From: Actinoallomurus sp.
Lineage (GTDB): Bacteria > Actinomycetota > Actinomycetes > Streptosporangiales > Streptosporangiaceae
NCBI GenBank assembly: GCA_025964685.1
Contig: JAOPYG010000082.1
Span: forward strand, 1 to 48,418
Length of the DNA: 48,418 nucleotides
Direction: 5' to 3'
Within the stretch, counting starts at the first letter, position 1; each line of letters starts with the position of its first letter. Positions 8,175-16,406 of this stretch are shown here, piece by piece. Below the pieces are notes generated by a model that saw only the letters and a list, made by a program, of their open reading frames with translations, searched no databases and was not told the DNA's origin. The position numbers were made by a program, and so were the translations under genes.

Positions 8175-8529
8175 GCAGCACCATGCGGAGTACCGCCTCG
8201 TCGCGTGCGTATTCGGTCAATGCCGGGGCCCTCACCGTGGCGAGCCCCCGGTTGATCAGATCTCCGAGCAGGACGCGTACGACGCCGACCGGCAGCTCCA
8301 GGTCCGAGGCGAGGTCCGCGACCGTGACCGGCCGCCGGCAGCGGGCCAGCAGGCGTAGGTGCTCGGGTTCGAGCAACCTCCGGTCCGTCGTCGACGGCAC
8401 GGCACCGATGACGACGGCGATCAGGTTCAGCGTCCGTCCTCGCGAACGCGTCCGTCCCTGGGTGACGGCATAGGGCCGCACGATCGGCCCCGCGGCGTCG
8501 TCGAACCATCGCCGCCTCCGTTCGCTCAC
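8155..8529 (-). CDS. cvnC: Conservon 1 DUF742 protein (CvnC)
   Basis: A 124-residue DUF742 protein. The family-typical opening WFDDAAGPIVRPYAVTQGRT and the winged-helix-like middle (RRPVTVADLASDLELPVGVV) are present. In conservons this protein links the roadblock protein and the GTPase; a direct enzymatic role is not known. It starts at GTG six bases after the cvnB stop and its last 20 bases overlap cvnD, indicating translational coupling. Confidence 0.92.
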   Translation of the reverse strand: MSERRRRWFDDAAGPIVRPYAVTQGRTRSRGRTLNLIAVVIGAVPSTTDRRLLEPEHLRLLARCRRPVTVADLASDLELPVGVVRVLLGDLINRGLATVRAPALTEYARDEAVLRMVLHELYSL

Positions 8530-8535
8530 GGGCGC

Positions 8536-8976
8536 TCACGCCCCGCCCGGTGTTCCGCCTGCCGACCTCGGCGCGGTGCCGAGATGCCGGCGTACTCGCT
8601 TGACCAGCCGCGTCATCTCGTACGCGATGACGCCGATGTTGGCATCGCCCGCGGCGACCACCGCGAGGCAGGAGCCCTCTCCGGCCGCCATCACGAAGAC
8701 GTACGCCGACTCCAGCTCGACGACCGTCTGGCGGATGCCGCCTCCGCCGAACGTATCGCTGACGCTCCGCGCCAGGCTGTGGAACCCGGCGGCGAGCGCG
8801 GCGAGGTGATCGGCGTCCGCGGGCGCGATGCCGTGGGACAGGCCCATCGCCAGGCCGTCTCCGGACAAGATCATCCCATGCCGCACCGAGGTGACCCGGC
8901 CGGCGAGATCGTCCAGCAGCCAGCTCAGCTCACCGGTCGTGTCGAGCATCCGCTCCCCGCCCTCCAAGGAACTCAC
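8536..8976 (-). CDS. cvnB: Conservon 1 roadblock/LC7 protein (CvnB)
   Basis: A 146-residue roadblock/LC7 (MglB-like) protein, a class that acts as GTPase-activating or scaffold partner of small GTPases such as CvnD. The core begins LSWLLDDLAGRVTSVRHGMILSGDG and keeps the five-strand sheet pattern. The GTG at 8976 overlaps the cvnA stop (GTGA), so coupled translation is likely; an ATG nine codons further in (8949) with GGGGAG upstream is an alternative start that would give the more usual family length. Confidence 0.92.
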   Translation of the reverse strand: MSSLEGGERMLDTTGELSWLLDDLAGRVTSVRHGMILSGDGLAMGLSHGIAPADADHLAALAAGFHSLARSVSDTFGGGGIRQTVVELESAYVFVMAAGEGSCLAVVAAGDANIGVIAYEMTRLVKRVRRHLGTAPRSAGGTPGGA

Positions 8977-11216
8977 TCGTCCGGATCATCTTCCTCTCGT
9001 CCCCGTATCCAACCCTGTTGCAGCGAGGCCATGAGCGAACGCGTCTCCTCCGGTGGCCGCGTGGTCGGGAGTGCGACGCCCGCCGGTCCCGGCGCGGGCG
9101 TGTCGGCGCGCAACTGCGGCGCCAGGCTTGCCTGGCGTACGCGCTGGGGCAGCTCGGGCGCGTCGGCGTCGGTGCCGTCACCGGCACCGGCAGCGCCCGT
9201 CACGCCGGACAAGCGCGGCGCCGCGCCGGGCGACCTCCACGGAGGCGCCGACTGCCATCCGGTCTCGACGGCCGGCTCGTCGGACCAGGTCTGGTCGTAG
9301 TCCGACCCTCCGTCGCCGGCGATGAAGTCGAGCGGGATCAGCGCGAGGGCGCGTGTCCCGCCGTACGGCGAGGCGGTCACCCTCACCTCGATGCCGTGTC
9401 GCTCGGCCAGCCGGCCCACGATGAACAGGCCGAGCCGGTCGCTGTCGGCCAGGTCGAACTCCGGTGGGTGCGTCAGCCGGTGGTTGGCGTCGGCGAGCTC
9501 GGCCTCGTTCATCCCGATGCCGCGGTCCTCGATCTCGACGGCGTAGCCCGTGGCGGCCAGCTCACCGCGTACGTGCACCTGGGTCGGCGGCGGTGAGAAG
9601 GCGGTGGCGTTCTCGATGAGCTCGGCGAGCAGGTGGGTGATGTCGGCGACGACGCTGCCGTCCAGCGCGGCGGGCGCGGTGGACTCCACGACGACCCGGG
9701 TGTAGTCCTCGACCTCGGCGATCGCGGCCCGCAGGATGTCGTGCACCGCCACCGGGTTGTGCCAGCCGCGGGCCGGCGCGGAGCCGGACAGGATCACCAG
9801 GCCCTCCGCGTGGCGGCGCATGCGCGTGGTCAGGTGGTCGAGGGCGAACAGGCCCTCGAGGGCGTCAGGGTCGGTCGCCTGGCGTTCCATGGTGTCGAGC
9901 ATGCTGAGCTGGCGGTGCAGCAGCGACTGGCTCCGCCACGCGAGGTTGAGGAAGACCTGGCTGATGCCCTGCCGCAGGCGTGCCTCGCTGATCGCCGCCT
10001 GGACGGCCGTCCGCTGCAGGGTGGTCAGGGCGTCGGCGACGCGCGAGACCTCCTTGCTCGTGCCCACCTCGATGGGCGGCACCTCCGCGTCGACGTCGAC
10101 CTTCTCCCCGGCCCGCAGCCGCCTGATCACGTGCGGGAGCCGCTCCCCCGCGAGGTCGAGGGCGGCCCGCTGCAGGCCGGTGAGCTCGCGTGCCAGACCG
10201 CGGCCGAACAGCACCGAGACGACGATCGACAGCACCACGGCGAGCAGGCCGAACCCGGCGGCGGCGTACAGCAGGGACATGATCCGGTCGCCGATCGGCT
10301 TGGCCTCGGCGGTGAGGATGGCACCGGCCCGGTTCGTCGCCTGCGGCCACGTCATCGTCAGCGGGGTGACGGTGGAACGCCAGGCCTCCTCCTTGGGGCG
10401 CAGCGGCGCCTTCGCGCCACCGGCGACGATGGAGTCCTCCAGGCTTCGGAGCGTGCCCATGTCAGACGAGGCGGCGAGGCGATCCAGCGGGCCGCGCAGG
10501 CTCGGTTTCATCCCCGCCAGGCCCGTGTCGAAGAGATAGCGCCCGTTGGCCGCGCTCCGCGCGAACAGGGTGTACTCCGGGCCGGTCAGCCGCTGCTCGG
10601 GAGTCGTCAGCGCCGCCAGCACGAGGGCGTTCTCGCGCATCATGAACTCATGGGCGGTGCTCACCGAGATGATCGCGGTGCCCTGCTGGTAGATGTCCGG
10701 ATCATTGATCAGCGCGACGCTGCCGAAGAGACGCAGCAGCGAGTCGACCACCGCGTCGTAGTCGTTGATCGCGCCCAGGGCGTCGACGGTGCCGGCGTTC
10801 ACCTGCGCGCGCACGCCGACCAGCCCGTCGAGCTGGGTCAGCAGCTGGTCCAGGCGCCGCCTCGTCGTCTCGCTCATCGTCCGCCGCGCCTGGTCCGACA
10901 GGACCGACCGGCGGAACGCGGCCTGTGCGGCGTCCGTACCGGCACGTGCGGTGCCGATCCCGTCGCGTTCGCGGCCACCGGCGTTCACTAACACCGCGGC
11001 CGCGACGCGCTCCTGCTGTAGTGCGGCCGCCAGCGAGGTGCCCGGCTCGGCGACCTTGCGGTACGTCGTCGACGCCTCGTACTTTCCGAGCGCGTCGCGG
11101 GTGGTGAGATAGGCGGCGAAGGCCCACAGCGCGGCGAGCGAGAGCAACGGCACGAGGAGCAGTACGAGCAACCTCAGCCGCAGCGACCGCGTTGCCGAAC
11201 GCTTATAGGAAGCCAT
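8973..11216 (-). CDS. cvnA: Conservon 1 sensor histidine kinase-like protein (CvnA)
   Basis: A 747-residue membrane sensor. Helix 1 is at about residues 14-36. A large extracytoplasmic domain of roughly 270 residues resembles nitrate/nitrite-sensing (NIT) helical sensors. Helix 2 is near 312-336, followed by a HAMP-like linker, a coiled region (RQGISQVFLNLAWRSQSLLH) and a HATPase domain with N-box LLAELIENATAFSPP and G1 box EIEDRGIGMNEAEL. A long Pro/Ala-rich C-terminal tail ends in acidic residues, as in other conservon kinases. I start at the ATG at 11216, which gives a positive N-terminus before helix 1; the frame is open 25 codons further. First gene of the operon. Confidence 0.92.
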   Translation of the reverse strand: MASYKRSATRSLRLRLLVLLLVPLLSLAALWAFAAYLTTRDALGKYEASTTYRKVAEPGTSLAAALQQERVAAAVLVNAGGRERDGIGTARAGTDAAQAAFRRSVLSDQARRTMSETTRRRLDQLLTQLDGLVGVRAQVNAGTVDALGAINDYDAVVDSLLRLFGSVALINDPDIYQQGTAIISVSTAHEFMMRENALVLAALTTPEQRLTGPEYTLFARSAANGRYLFDTGLAGMKPSLRGPLDRLAASSDMGTLRSLEDSIVAGGAKAPLRPKEEAWRSTVTPLTMTWPQATNRAGAILTAEAKPIGDRIMSLLYAAAGFGLLAVVLSIVVSVLFGRGLARELTGLQRAALDLAGERLPHVIRRLRAGEKVDVDAEVPPIEVGTSKEVSRVADALTTLQRTAVQAAISEARLRQGISQVFLNLAWRSQSLLHRQLSMLDTMERQATDPDALEGLFALDHLTTRMRRHAEGLVILSGSAPARGWHNPVAVHDILRAAIAEVEDYTRVVVESTAPAALDGSVVADITHLLAELIENATAFSPPPTQVHVRGELAATGYAVEIEDRGIGMNEAELADANHRLTHPPEFDLADSDRLGLFIVGRLAERHGIEVRVTASPYGGTRALALIPLDFIAGDGGSDYDQTWSDEPAVETGWQSAPPWRSPGAAPRLSGVTGAAGAGDGTDADAPELPQRVRQASLAPQLRADTPAPGPAGVALPTTRPPEETRSLMASLQQGWIRGREEDDPDE

Positions 11217-11354
11217 GACAGCCTTATCGGTTCGCGCGGCACCCGGCACCGCCCAAGGATCATCGCCCCGAGAAGGTAAATGGCACCACATTAGTCACCT
11301 TAGTGGCAACTCACCCCAATCGGGTCACCCTCATCGATGCGGGCGGCGGTCCGC

Positions 11355-11807
11355 TCACCAATCCTCGGTCTGCTCCACGGCGACCGTGACGAGGCCTTCG
11401 TCGGTCTGCTCGTAACGCGTCATCGTGCTCAACGGCGGCGAGTAGACGTGCACGCTGACCGCCGGGGCGTCGGAGACGTTGCGCACGTCATGCACGTAGT
11501 CGGGGCCGAAGGCCCACGAGCCGCCGGCGTCCACGGTCCGTGTCTCGCCCGGCTCGCGCTCCTCGAGGCTGCCGAGCACGACGGTGAAGGCGCCCTCGGA
11601 CTCGCCGTGGTCATGGAAGCCGGTGGCCTGGCCCGGCAGCCAGCTGATCAGCCAGACCTCATGGTCGTCATCGTGCTGCAGCCGCTCGTACCAGCGGCCG
11701 TCGGCGCTCAGCCGGACACGGTGCAGCCACTGCCCGGGCCGGTCGGCGAGCGACTTGGCGATCTCGGCGAGGCGGGGCGTGGTCGACGTGACGGTGGCGG
11801 TGGTCAT
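11355..11807 (-). CDS. Cysteine dioxygenase-family cupin protein
   Basis: A 150-residue cupin of the cysteine dioxygenase type I family, which oxidises a thiol such as cysteine to the sulfinate using Fe(II) and O2. Iron ligands are H65 and H67 in GFHDHGES and H106 in PDYVHDVRN, the three-His pattern of thiol dioxygenases, and the GxxHDHG spacing is characteristic. The length is short, as in bacterial CDO and 3-mercaptopropionate dioxygenase. The start ATG has GAGGAG eight bases upstream. It stands alone between conservon 1 and the divergent kinase gene. Substrate (Cys or another thiol) is undecided. Confidence 0.85.
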   Translation of the reverse strand: MTTATVTSTTPRLAEIAKSLADRPGQWLHRVRLSADGRWYERLQHDDDHEVWLISWLPGQATGFHDHGESEGAFTVVLGSLEEREPGETRTVDAGGSWAFGPDYVHDVRNVSDAPAVSVHVYSPPLSTMTRYEQTDEGLVTVAVEQTEDW

Positions 11808-12110
11808 TCTCGTACTCCTCGATCTGTCTTCGGTGAACGGTTAAAGGACCGATCACCAACAGAGCGCGCTGGCCTGCCGCCGCAGATCGACGTGCAGGCG
11901 CGCGTGGAGAGAAGCGCCGAGAAGCATTCCCCCAGCTTGGAGCAGGTTGCCCACTAAGTCAACTTGAAAGGTATAGATCACGGACGCGTGCGCTCTGGCG
12001 GCTGTTCCGTCCCGGTCGCGGCTACCGTCCGGCGACGCGTACGCCCCTTCACCGATGCCGAGTGCGCCGGTCTCTATGGCAGGTCACCGGCCCGTGGTTA
12101 TCGTCCTCGC
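11808..12110. other. Divergent intergenic region (CDO-like / kinase-WD40)
   Basis: No gene is evident. A lower-GC patch at 11943-11985 includes a TATAGA (11972-11977) that could be a -10 box for the kinase gene, but the nearest -35-like TTGCCC (11947-11952) is 19 bases away, so it is weak. The kinase ATG lacks a clear Shine-Dalgarno. Nothing else stands out. Confidence 0.3.
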
Positions 12111-14177
12111 ATGCGGGAGAGCCTGATCGCCGGGCAGTACCTTCTCATCGAGCAGGTCGGCAGGGGCGGATTCGCGGTCGTCTGGCGCGCCCGCGACGAG
12201 CGGCTCCAGCGAGACGTCGCCGCCAAGCAGCTGTTCCTCTCGCCCCACTTCACCGAGGAGCAACGCCGCGAGCACCGCGCGCGTACCTTCCGCGAGGCGC
12301 GCTCGGCGGCCCGGCTGACCCACCCCGGCGTCGTCACCGTCCACGACGTGGTCGAGCACGACGACGTTCCGTGGATCATCATGGAGTTCGTCCACGGCCG
12401 CACGCTGGGGCAGATCGTCCGCACGGAGGGTCCCCTCGGCCCGGCACGCACCGCCCGGATCGGCCTGCGGTTACTGGACGCGCTACGAGCCGCGCACGCC
12501 GCCGGGGTGCTCCACCGCGACGTCAAGCCCAGCAACGTCATCGTCGGGGACCGGCGGGTGGTGCTCGGCGACTTCGGGATCGCCCACATCGAGGGCGAGG
12601 ACGAGATCACCGAGTCCGGCGTCGTGATGGGCGCCCCCTCCTACACCGCGCCGGAACGCGCCCGCGGCGAACCCGCCTTGCCCGCCTCGGACCTGTGGTC
12701 GCTGGGCGCCACACTCTTCTACGCGGTCGAGGGCCGACGCGCCTTCTGCGGCCCTAACGCCAACGCGACGTTCCACGCCATCCTGACGTCCGAAGCTGCG
12801 CCCCTCCACCGCGCCGGTCCCCTCGCTCCTGTCATCGAGGGCCTGCTGCGCAAGGACACCGCGGACCGCATGAGCGCCGACGAGGCCGCCGAACTCCTCT
12901 CGACCGCCGCCGGCACGTACGCCCAGGCGCCCCTGCCACAGTCCGACCGGCCCCCGCCATACGGGCGCGAGCACTGGGGTGAGACGACCCGTCCGACGTG
13001 CGACGTACCCAGCGCCGCACCGGCCTCTCGCGGTCGGCCGCTCGCCCCGCTGGTCCACCCACCCACCGACCCACCGGACGTCCCATCTCGCCGCCCGGCC
13101 GCGGCCTTGCGGCGTCCGGTTTCCGCTGCCACCTCGCGGGGTGGCACGGGCCGGGGGCCGCGTCGCCGGCCGGCGCATGTTCCGCGACGCCGTCCGGTGG
13201 TGGCCGTCGCGTCACTGACGACGCTCGTGCTCGTGCTGACGAGCAACGGGCTTCGCGTGGACGACTCCCGGCATCGGCCCGCCGCGTCGTACCGCACTCC
13301 CTCCGGTCGCCCTCGCCTGGCCGCGACGCTGCCCGCCGGCCGGGGCGAGGTGTTCAGCGTCGCGTTCAGTCCGGACGGGCGGACGATCGCGACCGGCGGC
13401 CAGGACCACGCCGTACGGCTATGGAATGTCGCCGCCCGCCGCCTTTCGGGCACGCTCGCCGGTCACCGGCGCGCGGTCTCCACCGCCGCGTTCAGCCCGG
13501 ACGGCCGCACGCTCGCCACCGGCGCCGACGACGGCAAGGTGATCATCTGGAACGCCGCCGGCCACCGGAAGATCGCCAAGCTCGACACCCACGGCCGTGG
13601 CGTCGGCGCCCTGACGTTCAGCCCGGACGGAACCGTCCTCGCGACCGCCGGCGACGCCGTACGCCTGTGGAACCTCGGCGCCCGCCACCAGCGCACGCTG
13701 CCACAGGCCGGAAAGGGCCTCGCGACCCGAGGCTTCGGACCGTACGGACGGACCCTGGCAACCGCCGGTACCCGCCCCGTACGCCTCTGGAAGGTCGGTG
13801 AACACCCCCGGCCCGCCACCCTCACGAGACCGGCGCCCCTGACCGGCGGAATGGCGTTCAGCCCGGACGGCCGGACGCTCGCCACGGGCGGCGGCGACCG
13901 CGGCGTCCGCCTGTGGGACGTCGGCCGCCACCGGCTTCTGACCGCCACGCCCCGCCTCGGCGGCCGGCTGAACGCCGTCGCCTTCAGCCCCGACGGCCGA
14001 ACCCTCGCCTGCGCCACCGGCGCGGCCGTACTCCTGTGGGACACGACCGCCCGCACCCCCGCCACCAGACTCGAAGCGCGCACCCCCACCGTCGAGGCCA
14101 TCGCCTTCAGCCCGGACGGCAAGACCCTCGCGACGGCCGGCGACGACGCGACCGTACGCCTGTGGACACTCGCCTGA
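12111..14177 (+). CDS. Ser/Thr protein kinase fused to a seven-bladed WD40 propeller
   Basis: A 688-residue Hanks-type kinase. The glycine loop GRGGFAVVW is at 17-25, the ATP Lys K39, the catalytic HRDVKPSN with D137, the Mg-binding DFG with D154, and the APE-like TAPERARGE. After a Pro-rich linker comes one membrane helix at about 361-380 (RPVVAVASLTTLVLVL), then seven WD-type repeats, each with AFSPDGRTLATGG-like and VRLWD-like cores, enough for one complete propeller placed outside the cell. Such kinase-TM-propeller proteins are known in actinomycetes and cyanobacteria as ligand-sensing kinases. Codon 121 (12471-12473) is TTA, rare in such genomes and read by the bldA tRNA in Streptomyces. 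Monocistronic; tRNA-Pro follows. Confidence 0.92.
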   Translation: MRESLIAGQYLLIEQVGRGGFAVVWRARDERLQRDVAAKQLFLSPHFTEEQRREHRARTFREARSAARLTHPGVVTVHDVVEHDDVPWIIMEFVHGRTLGQIVRTEGPLGPARTARIGLRLLDALRAAHAAGVLHRDVKPSNVIVGDRRVVLGDFGIAHIEGEDEITESGVVMGAPSYTAPERARGEPALPASDLWSLGATLFYAVEGRRAFCGPNANATFHAILTSEAAPLHRAGPLAPVIEGLLRKDTADRMSADEAAELLSTAAGTYAQAPLPQSDRPPPYGREHWGETTRPTCDVPSAAPASRGRPLAPLVHPPTDPPDVPSRRPAAALRRPVSAATSRGGTGRGPRRRPAHVPRRRPVVAVASLTTLVLVLTSNGLRVDDSRHRPAASYRTPSGRPRLAATLPAGRGEVFSVAFSPDGRTIATGGQDHAVRLWNVAARRLSGTLAGHRRAVSTAAFSPDGRTLATGADDGKVIIWNAAGHRKIAKLDTHGRGVGALTFSPDGTVLATAGDAVRLWNLGARHQRTLPQAGKGLATRGFGPYGRTLATAGTRPVRLWKVGEHPRPATLTRPAPLTGGMAFSPDGRTLATGGGDRGVRLWDVGRHRLLTATPRLGGRLNAVAFSPDGRTLACATGAAVLLWDTTARTPATRLEARTPTVEAIAFSPDGKTLATAGDDATVRLWTLA

Positions 14178-14245
14178 CGACGATCCGGGCAGCAGACGCG
14201 CGAACCAGATCATCCGCGGCCCTGTGCTAGCCTAAATCGCGTTCT

Positions 14246-14319
14246 CGGGACGTAGCGCAGCTTGGTAGCGCATTTGACTGGGGGTCAAAGGGTCGTGGGT
14301 TCGAATCCCGCCGTCCCGA
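14246..14319 (+). tRNA. tRNA-Pro (anticodon GGG)
   Basis: A 74-nt cloverleaf. The acceptor stem pairs CGGGACG (14246-14252) with CGTCCCG (14312-14318), with discriminator A at 14319. The D arm has GCGCAGCTTGGTAGCGC. The anticodon stem TTTGA/TCAAA encloses loop CTGGGGG with anticodon GGG at 14280-14282, and the T arm carries GGTTCGAATCC. CCA is not encoded. The following 4 kb of gene remnants suggests the tRNA marks an old integration site, but I found no second copy of its 3' end. Confidence 0.95.
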
Positions 14320-14327
14320 CCGAGACC

Positions 14328-14361
14328 AGAGGCCACTTCTGATCATCTAGGGGTGGCCTCT
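14328..14361. terminator. Hairpin after tRNA-Pro
   Basis: Arms AGAGGCCAC (14328-14336) and GTGGCCTCT (14353-14361) pair perfectly over 9 bp with a 16-base loop. It starts nine bases after the tRNA 3' end and has no long T tract. Its position fits a terminator for the tRNA transcript. Confidence 0.6.
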
Positions 14362-14391
14362 TACCCTTCGTACAGCCGCAAAGTACAGCTA

Positions 14392-14573
14392 TCAGGCTGA
14401 GTCGGTGGCCTCCGGTCGGCTCTCATCGTCGGTGCTGGCGAGCGTTGACGCGTACGTATAACCAAACCGTCGGAGGGCTCTGCGAGCCTCCTGGACGCCG
14501 ACCTCGAGCGCGATGCGATGCGAGCCACAAGGAGCGCGGCCAAGCGGTAGACGGCGTTCAATCCTCGGCGCAT
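14392..14573 (-). pseudogene. Possible frameshifted gene fragment
   Basis: From the ATG at 14573 the minus-strand frame reads MRRGLNAVYRLAALLVARIA, then turns into an Arg/Ser-rich run. On the plus strand the break coincides with a perfect tandem of CGATG at 14511-14520. Removing one 5-base unit restores a frame that continues LEVGVQEARRALRRFGYTYA and stops at 14392, giving a plausible helical protein of about 58 residues. This reading is an inference from composition; no family was recognised. Confidence 0.25.
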
Positions 14574-15138
14574 CAATCCCAGTGCTCTAGGGCCGCAGAG
14601 GCACCACTATGCGCTGTGCAAACTTTCTGTACGTCTTTCAAGGCGGCCCGAAGACGGGCCGCACGCGCCGCCAACTCGGCGCCCGCCCTAGGCTCACGCT
14701 GGCGCTCCCGCTCCGGGACGGGCAAGCAGAGCAGCCGGTTGGCTGGCGCGGATTCCCCTGGGATTCTTCGGGACCGCAACTGGCCGTACATCCGCACTGA
14801 GCTGAGCCGTGGGACGAGCTGGGCAACCGGTGCCGGCTGTTGCGTCGGCGTACCGTGGGCTTGCTCCCGCTGCGAGATTTTTCCGGGTCGACCGGAACCC
14901 ATCAAGGGCGCCTTCGGCGTCGGCTTCGCCGATCTTCGACCCTTGACGGAACCCGCCCGAGAGTCCCGGAGCTGGCAGCTATCGGGAGCAGGGAGGGTGC
15001 TGGCGCATCCCTGCGGCCACTAACGGGCCAGGACGCATCCATCAACTCGATACTCAAACAGGCACGTGATCGCAAACGTCGAGCAGCCGGTAACCAGCTC
15101 CGCGTCTTGGGTACTGCCTTCAGCCCTAGCTCCTCTCG
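14574..15138. other. Gene-poor stretch after tRNA-Pro
   Basis: Frames up to 190 codons are open here on both strands, but none has a convincing start, ribosome site or domain. One minus frame (14573-14905) ends in ARAARLRAALKDVQKVC, which looks helical, but its N-terminal half is low-complexity and atypical. The only clear structure is the nested hairpin at 14902-14946. I read this as degraded DNA. Confidence 0.4.
14902..14946. repeat. Nested inverted repeats, possible structured RNA element
   Basis: TCAAGGG (14902-14908) pairs with CCCTTGA (14940-14946); inside it TCGGCG (14914-14919) pairs with CGCCGA (14927-14932). The motif GGAACCC also occurs as a direct repeat just before and just after the structure. 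It could be a terminator, a mobile repeat or a small RNA; sequence alone does not decide. Confidence 0.35.
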
Positions 15139-15405
15139 TTACCCCCATTCGGCGCGCCCCTGCTCATACCACCTGCGCATGGTGTCGGGGAATTGGCCAA
15201 CTGCGCAACCGAAGCCCTGATCCAGAGTATCGGGGTCGCATTGCTCCCCCTGGCCCCGAGGCTGAATCTGCTGGCTGGTGGACTGGCCGTGCGGGGACGA
15301 GGGCTGCGCGAAGGCTGCGCCGGGGAGTCCCAAGACCGCACCAGACCCGATCATTGCTGCTGCAACGATGCTTGCCGCTATGACAGAAGCTCGTTTCACA
15401 CGCAT
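15139..15405 (-). CDS. Small secreted protein
   Basis: An 88-residue precursor with a textbook Sec signal peptide: MRVKRASV, then an Ala/Ile/Val/Gly core, ending at GAAFA-QPSS near residue 33 where signal peptidase I should cut. The mature part of about 55 residues is Gln/Ser/Gly-rich at first, then QCDPDTLDQGFGCAVGQF with two Cys that could form a disulfide, and a charged aromatic end (RRWYEQGRAEWG). The ATG at 15405 has AGAGGA five bases upstream, which decides the start although the frame is open 35 codons further. No family recognised. The AT-richer upstream DNA differs from its surroundings, hinting at acquisition. Confidence 0.6.
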   Translation of the reverse strand: MRVKRASVIAASIVAAAMIGSGAVLGLPGAAFAQPSSPHGQSTSQQIQPRGQGEQCDPDTLDQGFGCAVGQFPDTMRRWYEQGRAEWG

Positions 15406-16235
15406 AATTCCTCTTTTCGAAGCTAATGAATTATCACCTTTGAAAGATTCACCCCGGTCACTTGGTTTAATACTGATCAGCACTTGTCGGACTAACGTCA
15501 CGAAGATCACTGTGCGCGTGCATCATCTGACTTGCGGAGGCCGCTCCTGCAGTACCGCTAATCGCCAGCGATACCAACGGCACCGCAAGCAGCACCGCAA
15601 GGCTGGACCTTTCTTCATCGAACTCACTATCTCAGTCCTGGTCCTAGGACTCATGGTTGGACCGGAGAGATTTGCAGCATTACCAGCTGGGCGACTGGCG
15701 ATACCGGCCCGCTTCAGGGCAGTAGCGTTTCGACTCACCTTCCACGCTTGTCGGCGGCCCACGGATTGTCAATACCAAGACCAGAGTTTTGCCTTCGAGA
15801 GGTGCTGCAACGGGAGCCGATGCAACGGCGTGTGCACGTCGTTGACATCACTAACACCAGTGTCGATCGTGACGGTTGCTACAGCGCGGACGGAAGCTGG
15901 TCGGGTTAATCAACCCGACCAGCGCCGAGAACGTCTTAATCGTGATGGCAAGGGTGCCGACTGCGGAGATCGACTCCGTCTGGGGGCGGTCCAGTGCCCC
16001 AGAGGAGGACGGGCACATTCAGGACACATGACGACGTGATCAAGCGTGAAACGACGAGAAGCGTCGAGATGCCCCAACCGCAGGTCAGAGGCATGATCGA
16101 CGATACTTGCCAGGTCATCGCCACCTGCATGGCAGTTCACGAACTACTGGTACGCCAGAGCCGGACATGTTCCGTCTCAGTTCCGTGAGCGCTCGGAAAC
16201 CAGCGAAAGACGACGGAAGACAGCCACAGGCCCGG
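15406..16235. other. Gene-poor stretch with mixed base composition
   Basis: Apart from the hairpin at 15896-15923, nothing convincing is seen in these 830 bases. The part nearest the secreted-protein gene (15406-15520) is less GC-rich and probably holds its promoter. A minus frame at 15910-16140 contains DHVVMCPECARPP, a possible zinc-binding His-x3-Cys-x2-Cys, but lacks a ribosome site and has a low-complexity end. Confidence 0.4.
15896..15923. terminator. Perfect 12-bp hairpin
   Basis: GCTGGTCGGGTT (15896-15907) and AACCCGACCAGC (15912-15923) are exact inverted repeats around the loop AATC. The stem is strong, but no T tract follows on either strand. It could be a factor-independent terminator, or the palindromic remnant of a mobile element; no gene ends directly at it. 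Confidence 0.5.
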
Positions 16236-16314
16236 CCCAGGGCGATTTCAAGGTCGCCCGTCTGGGGCTTTCGTCACTTGGTGCCCGGATCGTCGTCGAC
16301 TACGTAGTGTGACG
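16236..16314 (+). repeat. Left-end-like repeat of an ISAs1-type element, copy 1 (solo)
   Basis: This 79-base segment matches 17247-17326 in the same orientation: both open with CCCAGGGCGATTTCAAGG and end with GTAGTGTGACG, with scattered differences between. The second copy sits directly before a transposase N-terminus, so this first copy is best read as an orphan IS end. The opening holds GGGCGA and TCGCCC as a 6-bp inverted repeat. Confidence 0.65.
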
Positions 16315-16406
16315 GTTGGCGGGTCGTTGGGAACTCTCGGACGCAGCGACCTTCTCTTCTCTCCGGGATCTTGCAGTGCCAGTCGCGCGTCAGGCAGGCT
16401 TCTGCG

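Noticed and set aside
9633..10991. Long open frames opposite conservon 1 and opposite other genes (for example 34304-35974 minus, 36821-37501 minus)
   Set aside because: They are antisense to well-identified genes, lack ribosome sites and domains, and arise from GC-rich codon bias.
8973..11291. Longer start for conservon 1 cvnA
   Set aside because: The frame is open 25 codons upstream of 11216, but those residues are not membrane-like, and the 11216 ATG gives the typical short basic N-terminus before helix 1.
13370..14177. Tandem DNA repeat in the kinase-WD40 gene
   Set aside because: The recurring FSPDGRTLAT-coding units are WD40 blades with diverged DNA, a protein repeat rather than a DNA repeat array; no CRISPR-like spacing exists here or elsewhere in the window.
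15910..16140. Minus-strand frame with CPEC zinc-like motif
   Set aside because: No ribosome site, a low-complexity Arg/Ser end and an overlapping strong hairpin make a real gene unlikely.
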